Of a DNA stretch of 64,000 bases, positions 51,788 through 60,182 are shown in pieces. The position numbers were made by a program, and so were the translations under genes. Under the pieces are notes generated by a model. It had not been told where the DNA came from, did not search any database, and saw only the letters and a list, made by a program, of their open reading frames with translations. Positions within the stretch are counted from its first letter, which is position 1; each line of letters opens with the position of its first letter. The DNA is from a virus. The DNA lies in the IMG/VR virus record IMGVR_UViG_3300008954_000015, positions 62,001 through 126,000 of that record; one strand, given 5' to 3'.

Positions 51788-53817
51788 TGTGGAAGTCTAC
51801 GTTTGTTATTTTACTTGTTTGCTTGTTTTCTTGTCAAGAAAATGTGAGATCTGAATACTCCTCAGATTCAGCTTTAGACTCTGCAGTTCGCATTGCTGTT
51901 CCTGACGCCCGCCCTGATCGCCCACCTGTTCCTGATATTAGAATTATTTATCCTCGGTATGATTTAGGTCCGGATGCCATTGTCGACGCAGCCCCTCCGC
52001 CCCCTGTGTGTGAAAGACTGGGTCTCAGAGAGCCGTGTGAAATAGAGGGTCTGCATGGGCCTTGTGCTACCGGAACAAAGGTCTGCAATATAACTCACTG
52101 GTCGGCCTGTACCCCGATAAGTTTTCCAAGAATAGAGATTTGTGACGGCTTGGACAATGACTGCGACGGCCGCCTGAACGAGGCACCCAACAGTTTGCAT
52201 GAAGAACAAGAAGACCCTCAAAATCTTTTGTTATCTCGCGCTTGCTACACTGGTTCCCCCGGTACACAAAAAAACGGCCCATGCCACCCGGGTGTATCCG
52301 TTTGCAGAGAGCGCACGCGTAATACTGATGCTGGTGTGGAAAACTATTATGATTATGGAGAGTGTGAACAACAGACTGTGCCCTCAGAAGAGGAATGCGA
52401 TACCATTGACAATGACTGCGATGGCAACACGGACGAGGGCGTGTTAAATATCTGTAATCAGTGCGGACCGGACCCTATTGAAGTGTGTGACGGCTTAGAT
52501 AACGATTGTGACGACGACACTGACGAGGGGGTTCTGAATGATTGCGGCGAGTGCGGCGAATTACCCCGAGAGTTGTGCGACTTTGTTGATAATGACTGCG
52601 ATGGAAGTATAGACGAAGACTTTGCAGACGAAGTCTGTGCATGCGACCACCCCGATTATGTACCTCAGCCAGAAACTTGCAACGGTGCTGATGATGATTG
52701 CGACGGTTTTGTTGATGAAGGTCCCGCTGGCGGACCTTTGTCAATGCTTTGTTCGACGGATTTGATTACGAACGAGGTCATAACGTACGAAAGAAGAGAA
52801 GATGGTCCCGAATATGTTGCAGGAGATTGTCGCTTAGGGGCGGCTTTCTGTGAATCAGTTCGCAACGCACAAGGAGAATTAGAACATGGATACTTTGATT
52901 GTCAGCAGGAGATCCGCCCAGGAATCGAAAGGTGCAATGATGCAGACGATGATTGCGATGGCTTGGCAGATGAGGACTTTGAACAAGGATCGGTTGCTGT
53001 TATGATGGTGGTCGACGTTTCAGGTTCCATGGATGAGGGAGAATTAACCGCTGCGTTTACAGCGACAAGAGATTCAGTTCGCCGATTGTTTAATGATGGC
53101 ATAGTAGATGTTTGTTATATGTTGGCTATAGTGGGGAATGATGATATGCCAGACCCTTATTTATTTTACCCTGCAGACACGTGTGTTCCTGGGGTTGAAG
53201 ATCCACCGGTTGTCCCAATTGAAGACATGGCAAACGCGGTCAATACTTTGCGCCTCAACTTGCGAGCTGGCAATATTAATCAAGGTGGTGGCACAGAAAA
53301 TACTTTAGATGCTATGGGGCGCTTTTTTACAGATGACAGGATAGACTGGGACCGGGATGGAGCTAACGATAACATTCTTTGGAGTACAAGCCGCCCCGCT
53401 GCACGTATTCAAGGAGTTGAAGATGCTTGGGATGTAGATCTTAGTCAATATACCCACAGGATTGTAATTGTGATAGGTGACGAGCCGGCCCAAGGTGCAG
53501 AATGGAACAACCATGCAGTTGCTACGGCCATGGCGCACGCAAACGGCATGGCTTTCATTATTGGGAACAGGCAAAACGCTCACAGTTATCAGCCATTAAT
53601 AGATTTTGGAGCAGTTCACAGCCCTGGCTTGCAGGGATTCGGAAATCAAAATCAACAACAGATTATTGACACTGTGGTAGAGGCCATTGAAGAGGCAGCA
53701 TGTATCAATAACAGGGAAGAAGAGGAAGAAGAAGGGGCAGCTCTTACGAAAAGCACCAGATACTATTACGCTTCTGCATTAACGAGAATGAATTACAGGC
53801 TAAGGATGTGTTTGTAG
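51784..53817 (+). CDS. Lipoprotein with six MopE-type metal-binding repeats and a VWA domain
   Basis: This 677-residue protein has a lipoprotein signal (FVILLVCLFSC, likely lipidated Cys 17). A disordered Pro/Asp region precedes six copies of the motif E-x-C-[DN]-x-x-D-[ND]-D-C-D-x-x-x-[DN]-E at about 118, 204, 233, 263, 297 and 382. That is the calcium/metal-binding repeat of MopE-like extracellular proteins in myxobacteria and relatives. A VWA domain follows with MIDAS DVSGSMDEG (D411, S413, S415), ending in an acidic segment and a short hydrophobic/basic tail. It should be exported and surface-exposed. I know of no such architecture as a normal phage gene; transfer from a host is likely. 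Confidence 0.85.
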   Translation: MMWKSTFVILLVCLFSCQENVRSEYSSDSALDSAVRIAVPDARPDRPPVPDIRIIYPRYDLGPDAIVDAAPPPPVCERLGLREPCEIEGLHGPCATGTKVCNITHWSACTPISFPRIEICDGLDNDCDGRLNEAPNSLHEEQEDPQNLLLSRACYTGSPGTQKNGPCHPGVSVCRERTRNTDAGVENYYDYGECEQQTVPSEEECDTIDNDCDGNTDEGVLNICNQCGPDPIEVCDGLDNDCDDDTDEGVLNDCGECGELPRELCDFVDNDCDGSIDEDFADEVCACDHPDYVPQPETCNGADDDCDGFVDEGPAGGPLSMLCSTDLITNEVITYERREDGPEYVAGDCRLGAAFCESVRNAQGELEHGYFDCQQEIRPGIERCNDADDDCDGLADEDFEQGSVAVMMVVDVSGSMDEGELTAAFTATRDSVRRLFNDGIVDVCYMLAIVGNDDMPDPYLFYPADTCVPGVEDPPVVPIEDMANAVNTLRLNLRAGNINQGGGTENTLDAMGRFFTDDRIDWDRDGANDNILWSTSRPAARIQGVEDAWDVDLSQYTHRIVIVIGDEPAQGAEWNNHAVATAMAHANGMAFIIGNRQNAHSYQPLIDFGAVHSPGLQGFGNQNQQQIIDTVVEAIEEAACINNREEEEEEGAALTKSTRYYYASALTRMNYRLRMCL

Positions 53818-54554
53818 ACGGGTTGGTAATAGGAGGAAGCTTGCAGGCTTATTTGTATGCGATTTCCAAGGGCCTGTACATAATAGACAACACAAACAGT
53901 GCACCAAAGGCGCTTCCTCATGATCAGGTTTTTCAAAGTCGCCTACTGCCACAGCTGGAATTTTTCCAGTCAATGTTGGGCAAGTCGTTGCTCGCCGGGA
54001 GGCCTGACTCTTTAAAAGTTTACGCAGATCGTTGCAAAATAGTAAAAGGAAGAAGTACCAAAGAGGTAGCCTTTAGTCAGTGCTACATCTTCGACACGAC
54101 AGCAGTTAAGTGTTACGACAATGACCTTGCCCCTCAAAACGGAAAAGTCAAAGTTACCGATTATTTTAAATTTAAAAATATGAAAAAAAATATTAATTTT
54201 AATACGTTAAGTACCTTAGATTCTTTTGTTTCAGAAGTGCAGTTTGTAAAATCTTCTAGCTCTAGTGTGGATTCGCCACATATCGGAGGTTGTCTAGCAA
54301 TATCGCACCTTATGGAGAGTGATCTAGAAAAGTTTGACTTTTCAGATACCATGGTCAGATTTAAGTTGCTGGACCTGTTAAGAAAGAAGGGGTTCAAAGG
54401 AAAGAGGTCAGGCGTGTATAAGGATGGTTCAACTAAGTACGCCAGCATGAAGCTTTTTCATATAGATCGTTCAGTGGAACAGTACTCTTGTTTATATAAG
54501 GATAGTGATACTGTTAAGTTTCTTGGTTTATCGACTGAGAAAGCTTTAGATTGA
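53808..54554 (+). CDS. Possible Rossmann-type protein, unknown
   Basis: This 248-residue protein starts at GTG 53808, 10 bases inside the VWA gene. The N-terminus VDGLVIGGSLQAYLYAISKGLYIIDN has the strand-glycine-helix-strand layout of a dinucleotide-binding fold (V-I-G-G-S; shown in part, residues 3-26). The rest is mixed alpha/beta with no motif I can name. It overlaps the next gene by 4 bases, forming a tight cassette with the VWA lipoprotein and the nucleotidyltransferase-like protein. Function unknown. Confidence 0.45.
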   Translation: MFVDGLVIGGSLQAYLYAISKGLYIIDNTNSAPKALPHDQVFQSRLLPQLEFFQSMLGKSLLAGRPDSLKVYADRCKIVKGRSTKEVAFSQCYIFDTTAVKCYDNDLAPQNGKVKVTDYFKFKNMKKNINFNTLSTLDSFVSEVQFVKSSSSSVDSPHIGGCLAISHLMESDLEKFDFSDTMVRFKLLDLLRKKGFKGKRSGVYKDGSTKYASMKLFHIDRSVEQYSCLYKDSDTVKFLGLSTEKALD

Positions 54555-55411
54555 AAACTCCTAGAGAAAAGAAAAAGACAAACACCGTAGGTGTTATACC
54601 TGTTTCGGGCTGGTCGGATCGCTTAGGGTTTATCTGGCCTGATTGTTGCTCTCCTGTTGGTTTGTCTTATATGGCTATAGAGAGGAGCATCTTGGAGTGT
54701 GCGTATGCTGGATGTAGTTCGATATGGGTTGTTTGCAACGACGCGTCGGCCCCTTTGATAAAAGAGAAGATAGGTGATTATATTATCGCCCCTCATTGTT
54801 ATGAGTCAAGACCGTACGTTAAATACTTTAAAGAACACATAAAGCATGTTCCTGTTTTTTATGTTCCGGTTCACCCTAAGGATCGTGACCGTAGAGATAG
54901 TTTAGGTTGGTCTGTTCTACACGGGTGCTTGAGTGCCTTCCTGGTTTCATCTCAAATAAGCTCTTGGATTGCACCAAGAAAATATTATGTTAGTTTTCCT
55001 TATGGCTTGTATGACCCTCTTATAGTGAGGGACCACGTTAAAGAAATAAACTCTGAAAAGAACTTTTTCTTATCTTTTGGCGATCTCACGGTCCGGGATA
55101 ATTTATATCTTGGGTTTACGATTTCTCCAGATGAGTGGAAACAATTGCGTTATGATCTAAAAATTTCTTGCACTGGTGGAGATAAAAGCATCCCGTATTA
55201 TAAAAGATGGTCATCACGATATTTTACCCTTGACAAAATATTTAAAAATGATAATATAGTAGTAGACAAGAAAAGAGAAATTAAAAAATATCACGACTTA
55301 TCTAGCTGGGACTCGTTAGAAAAGTTTTATAAATCTTCCCTATCGCTCGAAAAGCCGGCCGATAGAATAATTGGTCCGTTTTATTATAAAGGAATATACG
55401 AAATTGAATAA
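54551..55411 (+). CDS. Sugar-phosphate nucleotidyltransferase-like protein
   Basis: This 286-residue protein starts at TTG 54551 and overlaps the previous stop. The N-terminal part (VGVIPVSGWSDRLGFIWPDC...SPVG) resembles the G-x-G-T-R-L nucleotide loop and Pro-containing loop of GT-A nucleotidyltransferases, but the loop is altered (SGWSDRLG). AIERSILECAYAGCSSIWVVCND (62-85, shown in part) is the typical helix-strand that follows. It may activate or move sugar groups, perhaps for surface or DNA modification. Activity is uncertain because the loop is unusual. Confidence 0.5.
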   Translation: MKTPREKKKTNTVGVIPVSGWSDRLGFIWPDCCSPVGLSYMAIERSILECAYAGCSSIWVVCNDASAPLIKEKIGDYIIAPHCYESRPYVKYFKEHIKHVPVFYVPVHPKDRDRRDSLGWSVLHGCLSAFLVSSQISSWIAPRKYYVSFPYGLYDPLIVRDHVKEINSEKNFFLSFGDLTVRDNLYLGFTISPDEWKQLRYDLKISCTGGDKSIPYYKRWSSRYFTLDKIFKNDNIVVDKKREIKKYHDLSSWDSLEKFYKSSLSLEKPADRIIGPFYYKGIYEIE

Positions 55412-58400
55412 CAGACAATCGCCTAGCATACCTTTCGTTGGTCTGCACGCCCACTCAGTAGCGGGCTCTCCGTTTGATGCTCTTGGTTATCCACAAGAAC
55501 ATATGGAATATGCTTATGAGAACGGTATGGATGCCCTAGCGCTCACCGACCACGGCAACGCTAATGGGTTGGCATACCAAGTCTTGCATGCCAAAGAGAT
55601 GAAGAAGCAAGGGAAAGATTTTAAGCCAATTTTTGGAGTGGAGGCTTATTTTATACCATCTGTCTCTAATTGGAAAAAAGATTATGAGAGAATTAAATCA
55701 GAAGCCAAGAGAAAATCAGAATATGAGGTAGACTCATCCGGGACTACGGTTGAAGACGAAGAATCAAAGAAAAAGATGAAGTCCACCCTCAACAAGAGAA
55801 GGCATTTAATCCTGCTGGCCCAGAATCAAACAGGCTTGCAAAATATATTTAAAATGATCTCACATTCATACATCGGAGACAGTTTTTATCGCTACCCTCG
55901 CGTAGATTATGCACTGCTAAAGAAGCATAACGAAGGCGTAATAGCTGCTTCGGCTTGTTTGGGGGGTGTCTATGCAGGTGATTATTGGGAGAACAGAGAT
56001 TTTGGAGCCGATGCAGTCCTCACTGCAATGAGGTCGACCACCCAAAAAATGGTAGATATTTTCGGTCCAAGATGGTATGGGGAATTACAGTGGAACAATA
56101 TTCCAGAACAACATGAACTTAATCAGTATATTATTCAGATGCACTATGAACACGGTATAGATCTCATATCTACAGCCGACAGCCATTACTATTCACCCAA
56201 TGCCTGGAAAGACAGAGAACTCTATAAAAGACTCGGCTGGCTCGGCCGCGGCCGCCCAGACTACTTATCAGAAGAGTTGCCCACTTCTGTGGAAGAGATC
56301 GGCTACGAACTATACCCCAAAAATGGAGATCAGATGTGGGAATCATATCTTGAGTATTCTAAGTTGGCAGGTATCAAATATGATGACGACTTGGTGATGA
56401 ATTCTATCACCAAGACACACAAGATTGCACACTCGATGATAGAGGACTTTATCCCAGACAATACAGTGCGATTACCAGACTTTGTAGTCCCGGAGGGCTC
56501 CACCCCTGCTCAGGCTCTTGCTGCATTGTGTGTTGAGGGCTCTCGCACTCTGGGTTTTTCTGGTAATCAATTTTATACTGATCGATTAAAGACAGAACTT
56601 GAGGTTATAGAGTCTAGAGGTTTTTCAAAATACTTTTTAACTATGAAGGCCATTTCCTCCCGAGCAGAACAAAGCCAACTAGTTGGTCCTGGCCGCGGCT
56701 CAGCCGCAGGTTCGCTGGTTTCATACGCCCTGGGAATAACCCAGGTGGACCCGATAAAATACGGCCTTCAGTTTGAAAGGTTTCTAACAAAGGGAGGCTC
56801 AGGATATCCTGATATAGATTATGATGTTTCAGACCCAATGTCGTTAAAGGAAAGTTTGATAGAAGAGTGGGGGGACGACACTGTGGTTCCGATCACCAAT
56901 TGGAACACACTTCAGTTGAGGTCCTTGATCAAAGATATATCTAAATTTTATGGTATCGAGTTCACCGAGGTCAACAATGTGACGAGCAAAATGGTTTATG
57001 AGGCTACGCCGCTGGCTAAAAAGGAGCATGGCATAACTGCGGGAGTCTATGTTCCGACGTTTGAAGAATTGATGAAATATTCTTCCACCTTGCAGGAATT
57101 CTTAAACAAGTACCCACAAGTCAAGACGCACGTTAGCGCGCTTTATGGTCAAACCCGATCCGCATCCCGTCATGCTGGCGGCGTAGTGGTCGGCGAAAAT
57201 CTCAATACGTGGATGCCGCTCATAAATAGCGGCGGCGTCCGCCAAACTCCGTGGTCGGAAGGGCAACATGTAAGGCACCTCGAACCTATGGGTTTTATTA
57301 AGTTTGATATCTTAGGTCTTGCGTCGCTTAGAATGATGGAGGGTGCTATAGAAAGGATCCTGCAGCGACACCAAAACATAGAGAGTCCCACCTTCGATGA
57401 TATAAAGGGTTTTTATGATTCGAATCTTCATCCGGATAGCATAGATTTATCAGACGAAGGCGTGTGGAGGAACATCTTTCACAAAGGAAAATGGGCAGGA
57501 ATATTTCAGTTTACTGAATCTGGAGCGCAGTCTTTCTGCAAAAACGCAAAACCAAACAACATAACAGATTTAGCAGCAATAACAAGTATTTACCGCCCGG
57601 GCCCATTGTCTGCGGGGGTTGATAGGATGTATGTGGGGGCGAAGCACGCACCAGAAGAGGTGGAATACATTAATGATACTTTTAAAAAAGTCACAGAGGA
57701 AACTTATGGTTTTTTGATTTTTCAGGAGCAAATTGCCATGTTGGCGCACAAGCTTGGAAAAAACCTTTCTCTTGACGAGGGAAATAAACTTAGGAAGCTT
57801 TTAACAAAGAAGGGGGCCGGCGAAGTTCAAGAACAGAAAGATAAAATTTGGCTTAAGTTTCGAGAAGGTTGTGTAGAAAAGGGTATGCCAAAGTGGCAAG
57901 CTAAGGAAATATGGGACAAGTTTGAATATTTTTCAGGATATGGTTTTAACAAATCACATGCAGTATCATATTGTATTTTATCTTTTCAGTGTGCTTGGCT
58001 GCTGAATTATTACCCTGTTGAGTGGCTTGCTGCATATTTGGATAAAGAGCCAGAAAAGAAAAAAGAGCGTGCTATTGCAACTGCAAAATCGTATGGGTTT
58101 AATATAGAGCCGCTAAATATAAACACTTCGGGGTCACAGTGGGACATCGCAGAAGACGACAAAACACTTATACAGCCCCTTTCATCTATTAAGGGATTGG
58201 GGTCTGCAGCAATTGAACAAATTATAAACAATAGACCCTTCAACACTATTGAAGAGTTTTTGTTTCATGATGACATTAAATATTCGAAGCTAAATAAGAA
58301 AGCTTTGGACGCTTTGGTCAGAAGCCAGACACTAAATATACTCATGGATGAGCGGTTCACTGGTCTTAAGCATTTTTGGTCTGCAATCGCCGTCGATCGA

Positions 58401-58835
58401 CCTAGAAAGCAGAAAAATTTAGAAGAAAACGTAACAACGTATGCTCCAGAGGGAGACTTTACCGAGGAAGAAAAGTTAGAATATCAAGTATCTTTAACTG
58501 GTGTTTTTCCAATTAATGCGGTTGTCACGGATGCTGTCCGTAGAAAATTAGACGAGCTATATATTCCCCCCATTTCTGAGTATGATCCAGATTTGGGCGT
58601 AACTTGGTTTATACCTAGAGAGTGCATTCTGAAGAAGTCTAAGAATAATAAAAACTTTTATGTAGTAAAAGTAATAGATGATAACAACGAGACAAATGTG
58701 ATAAGATGCTGGGGTGTCGACCCAGAAAAGGACCTTATTCATATTAATAGGCCGTACATGGCTCGTCTTAAATATGATCCTAATTGGGGCTTCTCTACGT
58801 TTAGTGTGAGAAAGATGTTTAAACTGTTGGCATAG
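55404..58835 (+). CDS. dnaE: DNA polymerase III alpha subunit-like replicative polymerase
   Basis: This 1143-residue family C polymerase has a PHP domain first (LHAHSVAGSPFD, ALTDHGN; about 13-55). The catalytic core follows with GPGRGSAAGSLVSYALGI (about 432-449) and PDIDYD (Asp pair, about 471-476). AITSIYRPGPLSAG and the FLIFQEQIA finger motif come next, then GYGFNKSHAVSYCIL (about 850) and a C-terminal OB-like region. The size matches E. coli DnaE (1160). The start is set at TTG 55404, 10 bases after AAAGGA; TTG 55371 is an alternative. A family C enzyme beside a PolA-type one is unusual in T4-like phages. Confidence 0.88.
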   Translation: MNNRQSPSIPFVGLHAHSVAGSPFDALGYPQEHMEYAYENGMDALALTDHGNANGLAYQVLHAKEMKKQGKDFKPIFGVEAYFIPSVSNWKKDYERIKSEAKRKSEYEVDSSGTTVEDEESKKKMKSTLNKRRHLILLAQNQTGLQNIFKMISHSYIGDSFYRYPRVDYALLKKHNEGVIAASACLGGVYAGDYWENRDFGADAVLTAMRSTTQKMVDIFGPRWYGELQWNNIPEQHELNQYIIQMHYEHGIDLISTADSHYYSPNAWKDRELYKRLGWLGRGRPDYLSEELPTSVEEIGYELYPKNGDQMWESYLEYSKLAGIKYDDDLVMNSITKTHKIAHSMIEDFIPDNTVRLPDFVVPEGSTPAQALAALCVEGSRTLGFSGNQFYTDRLKTELEVIESRGFSKYFLTMKAISSRAEQSQLVGPGRGSAAGSLVSYALGITQVDPIKYGLQFERFLTKGGSGYPDIDYDVSDPMSLKESLIEEWGDDTVVPITNWNTLQLRSLIKDISKFYGIEFTEVNNVTSKMVYEATPLAKKEHGITAGVYVPTFEELMKYSSTLQEFLNKYPQVKTHVSALYGQTRSASRHAGGVVVGENLNTWMPLINSGGVRQTPWSEGQHVRHLEPMGFIKFDILGLASLRMMEGAIERILQRHQNIESPTFDDIKGFYDSNLHPDSIDLSDEGVWRNIFHKGKWAGIFQFTESGAQSFCKNAKPNNITDLAAITSIYRPGPLSAGVDRMYVGAKHAPEEVEYINDTFKKVTEETYGFLIFQEQIAMLAHKLGKNLSLDEGNKLRKLLTKKGAGEVQEQKDKIWLKFREGCVEKGMPKWQAKEIWDKFEYFSGYGFNKSHAVSYCILSFQCAWLLNYYPVEWLAAYLDKEPEKKKERAIATAKSYGFNIEPLNINTSGSQWDIAEDDKTLIQPLSSIKGLGSAAIEQIINNRPFNTIEEFLFHDDIKYSKLNKKALDALVRSQTLNILMDERFTGLKHFWSAIAVDRPRKQKNLEENVTTYAPEGDFTEEEKLEYQVSLTGVFPINAVVTDAVRRKLDELYIPPISEYDPDLGVTWFIPRECILKKSKNNKNFYVVKVIDDNNETNVIRCWGVDPEKDLIHINRPYMARLKYDPNWGFSTFSVRKMFKLLA

Positions 58836-58847
58836 GGAGAAAAAAAG

Positions 58848-59510
58848 ATGGCAAAATTAACAGGTCTCTGCGCAAGGGTGATAGCAGAACAATACAAGAG
58901 GGTATTTCAAAACAAGGGGTATGCTTTTTTTGAAAATGGAGATTTTAACTTAAACATTGTGGGCGTCCGAAACGATTCGGGCGACGCTTCAAAATTTGAC
59001 GATGCGATAGTTTTGCTGTATAAAGAAGCTGGCTCTTGGGTTTGTGATATATACACCGTTACAACTGAGCCCGGCACAACTATACTAAAGAGACCGCTAA
59101 AATCGGTTCGACACAAAGGGACTGCAATTTTAGTTCCAGATCAATATCGAGCAGCGTACAAAATCGGCACCCACAAGGGTTCAAGTACCAGAGGCTACAC
59201 AGCTTTGATACAACGGGGCAAACGCGTTAGGGTTTGGAGAGATAATAATCGGGACGCCAAACCTGATTATCACGGCCCGGAGGAGTCGGGGTGGTTCGGC
59301 ATCAACATTCACAAACACAGAGGCTCGGATGCCAAAGTTAATACGGGTGGCGTGTCAGCAGGCTGCCAGGTGTTTCAAAGCAGCAAGGATTTTCATGAAT
59401 TTATGGAAACCTGTGAGGAATCTGCAACCCGGTGGGGCAACTCATTTACTTACACCTTGTTGGAGCAGAAAGATATAACAAATTTAGGATTGGAGTATGA
59501 TATTGTCTAA
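58848..59510 (+). CDS. L,D-transpeptidase/YkuD-like wall enzyme, candidate endolysin
   Basis: This 220-residue protein starts at ATG 58848 behind GGGAG. The C-terminal half has FGINIHKHRG (150-159; H155) and VSAGCQVF (169-176; S170, C173). That is the H...S-x-G-C layout of YkuD-type L,D-transpeptidases, whose Cys attacks peptidoglycan peptides. There is no signal peptide. It could be a lysis enzyme, as no other endolysin is evident in the window, or a wall-modifying protein. The gene is located between DnaE and dUTPase and overlaps the latter. Confidence 0.55.
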   Translation: MAKLTGLCARVIAEQYKRVFQNKGYAFFENGDFNLNIVGVRNDSGDASKFDDAIVLLYKEAGSWVCDIYTVTTEPGTTILKRPLKSVRHKGTAILVPDQYRAAYKIGTHKGSSTRGYTALIQRGKRVRVWRDNNRDAKPDYHGPEESGWFGINIHKHRGSDAKVNTGGVSAGCQVFQSSKDFHEFMETCEESATRWGNSFTYTLLEQKDITNLGLEYDIV

Positions 59511-59964
59511 AGAAAGATTAAAAGTTTTTAAAGTGAGGGAAGGCGCAAAATTGCCAGTGAGGGCCCACCCGTCGGATGCGGGCATGGATCTGTTTTTTTG
59601 TCCGGATGTGGAAGGTTTGCATTCAGTCTTAAGGCCGAACCAAACCGCCTTACTGGAGACGGGGTTAAAGATTGGTGTACCCCAAGGGTATATGTTGCAG
59701 ATAATGAATAAGTCTGGAATAGCGTCAAAGAGACGCCTCGTAACTGGGGCATGCGTCGTCGACGCTGGTTACGATGGTGAGATTTATGTTAATTTGCACA
59801 ATATTGGGGATAAGATCCAGGTCATTGAGCCAGGGCAAAAAATAGCACAGGCTGTGCTCATTCCGATCTCCCTTCCGGAGATAGAAGAAACCCTAAAAGA
59901 TAGGGTATATGATTCCGACACTGCTCGCGGCGACGGCGCGTTTGGTTCAACAGGAGACAAGTAA
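59497..59964 (+). CDS. dut: dUTP diphosphatase
   Basis: This 155-residue trimeric-type dUTPase shows all five conserved motifs in order: SDAGMDLFF, MNKSGIASKR, GACVVDAGYDGEI, GQKIAQAVL and the C-terminal GDGAFGSTG. It removes dUTP and supplies dUMP. Length matches E. coli Dut (151). ATG 59497 lies within the previous gene, with GGAG upstream. Together with RNR and IMPDH it forms a nucleotide-pool module. Confidence 0.92.
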   Translation: MILSKERLKVFKVREGAKLPVRAHPSDAGMDLFFCPDVEGLHSVLRPNQTALLETGLKIGVPQGYMLQIMNKSGIASKRRLVTGACVVDAGYDGEIYVNLHNIGDKIQVIEPGQKIAQAVLIPISLPEIEETLKDRVYDSDTARGDGAFGSTGDK

Positions 59965-60182
59965 TGGGCTTAAAACGAAAACTAGAGAGAAAGCAGATGA
60001 CTAGCTTTTTTAAACAGTTTAAAAAAAGAATGAAACAATTCAAGAGTATGGTGCGGTGCACAGTCTGCGAACGCCCACCGGCACCCGGCGAGAATATTGA
60101 TTCTTGGCGTATAAAACAGCAGAGTGAAAATATTGATCTGGTTTGTGTTGATTGTCACGAATCAGAAAAGGAGAAAACATGA
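59964..60182 (+). CDS. Small zinc-ribbon-like protein
   Basis: This 72-residue basic protein starts at ATG 59964, overlapping the dUTPase stop by one base. It has CTVCERPPAPGENIDSW (about 32-48) and VCVDC (about 60-64), two Cys pairs likely to bind one zinc. The family and function are unknown. It overlaps the IMPDH start. Confidence 0.5.
   Translation: MGLKRKLERKQMTSFFKQFKKRMKQFKSMVRCTVCERPPAPGENIDSWRIKQQSENIDLVCVDCHESEKEKT

Noticed and set aside
52135-52975. Repeated Cys/Asp units in the VWA gene as a possible DNA repeat array or CRISPR
   Set aside because: The DNA units differ and are irregularly spaced. The repetition is at protein level (metal-binding motif).
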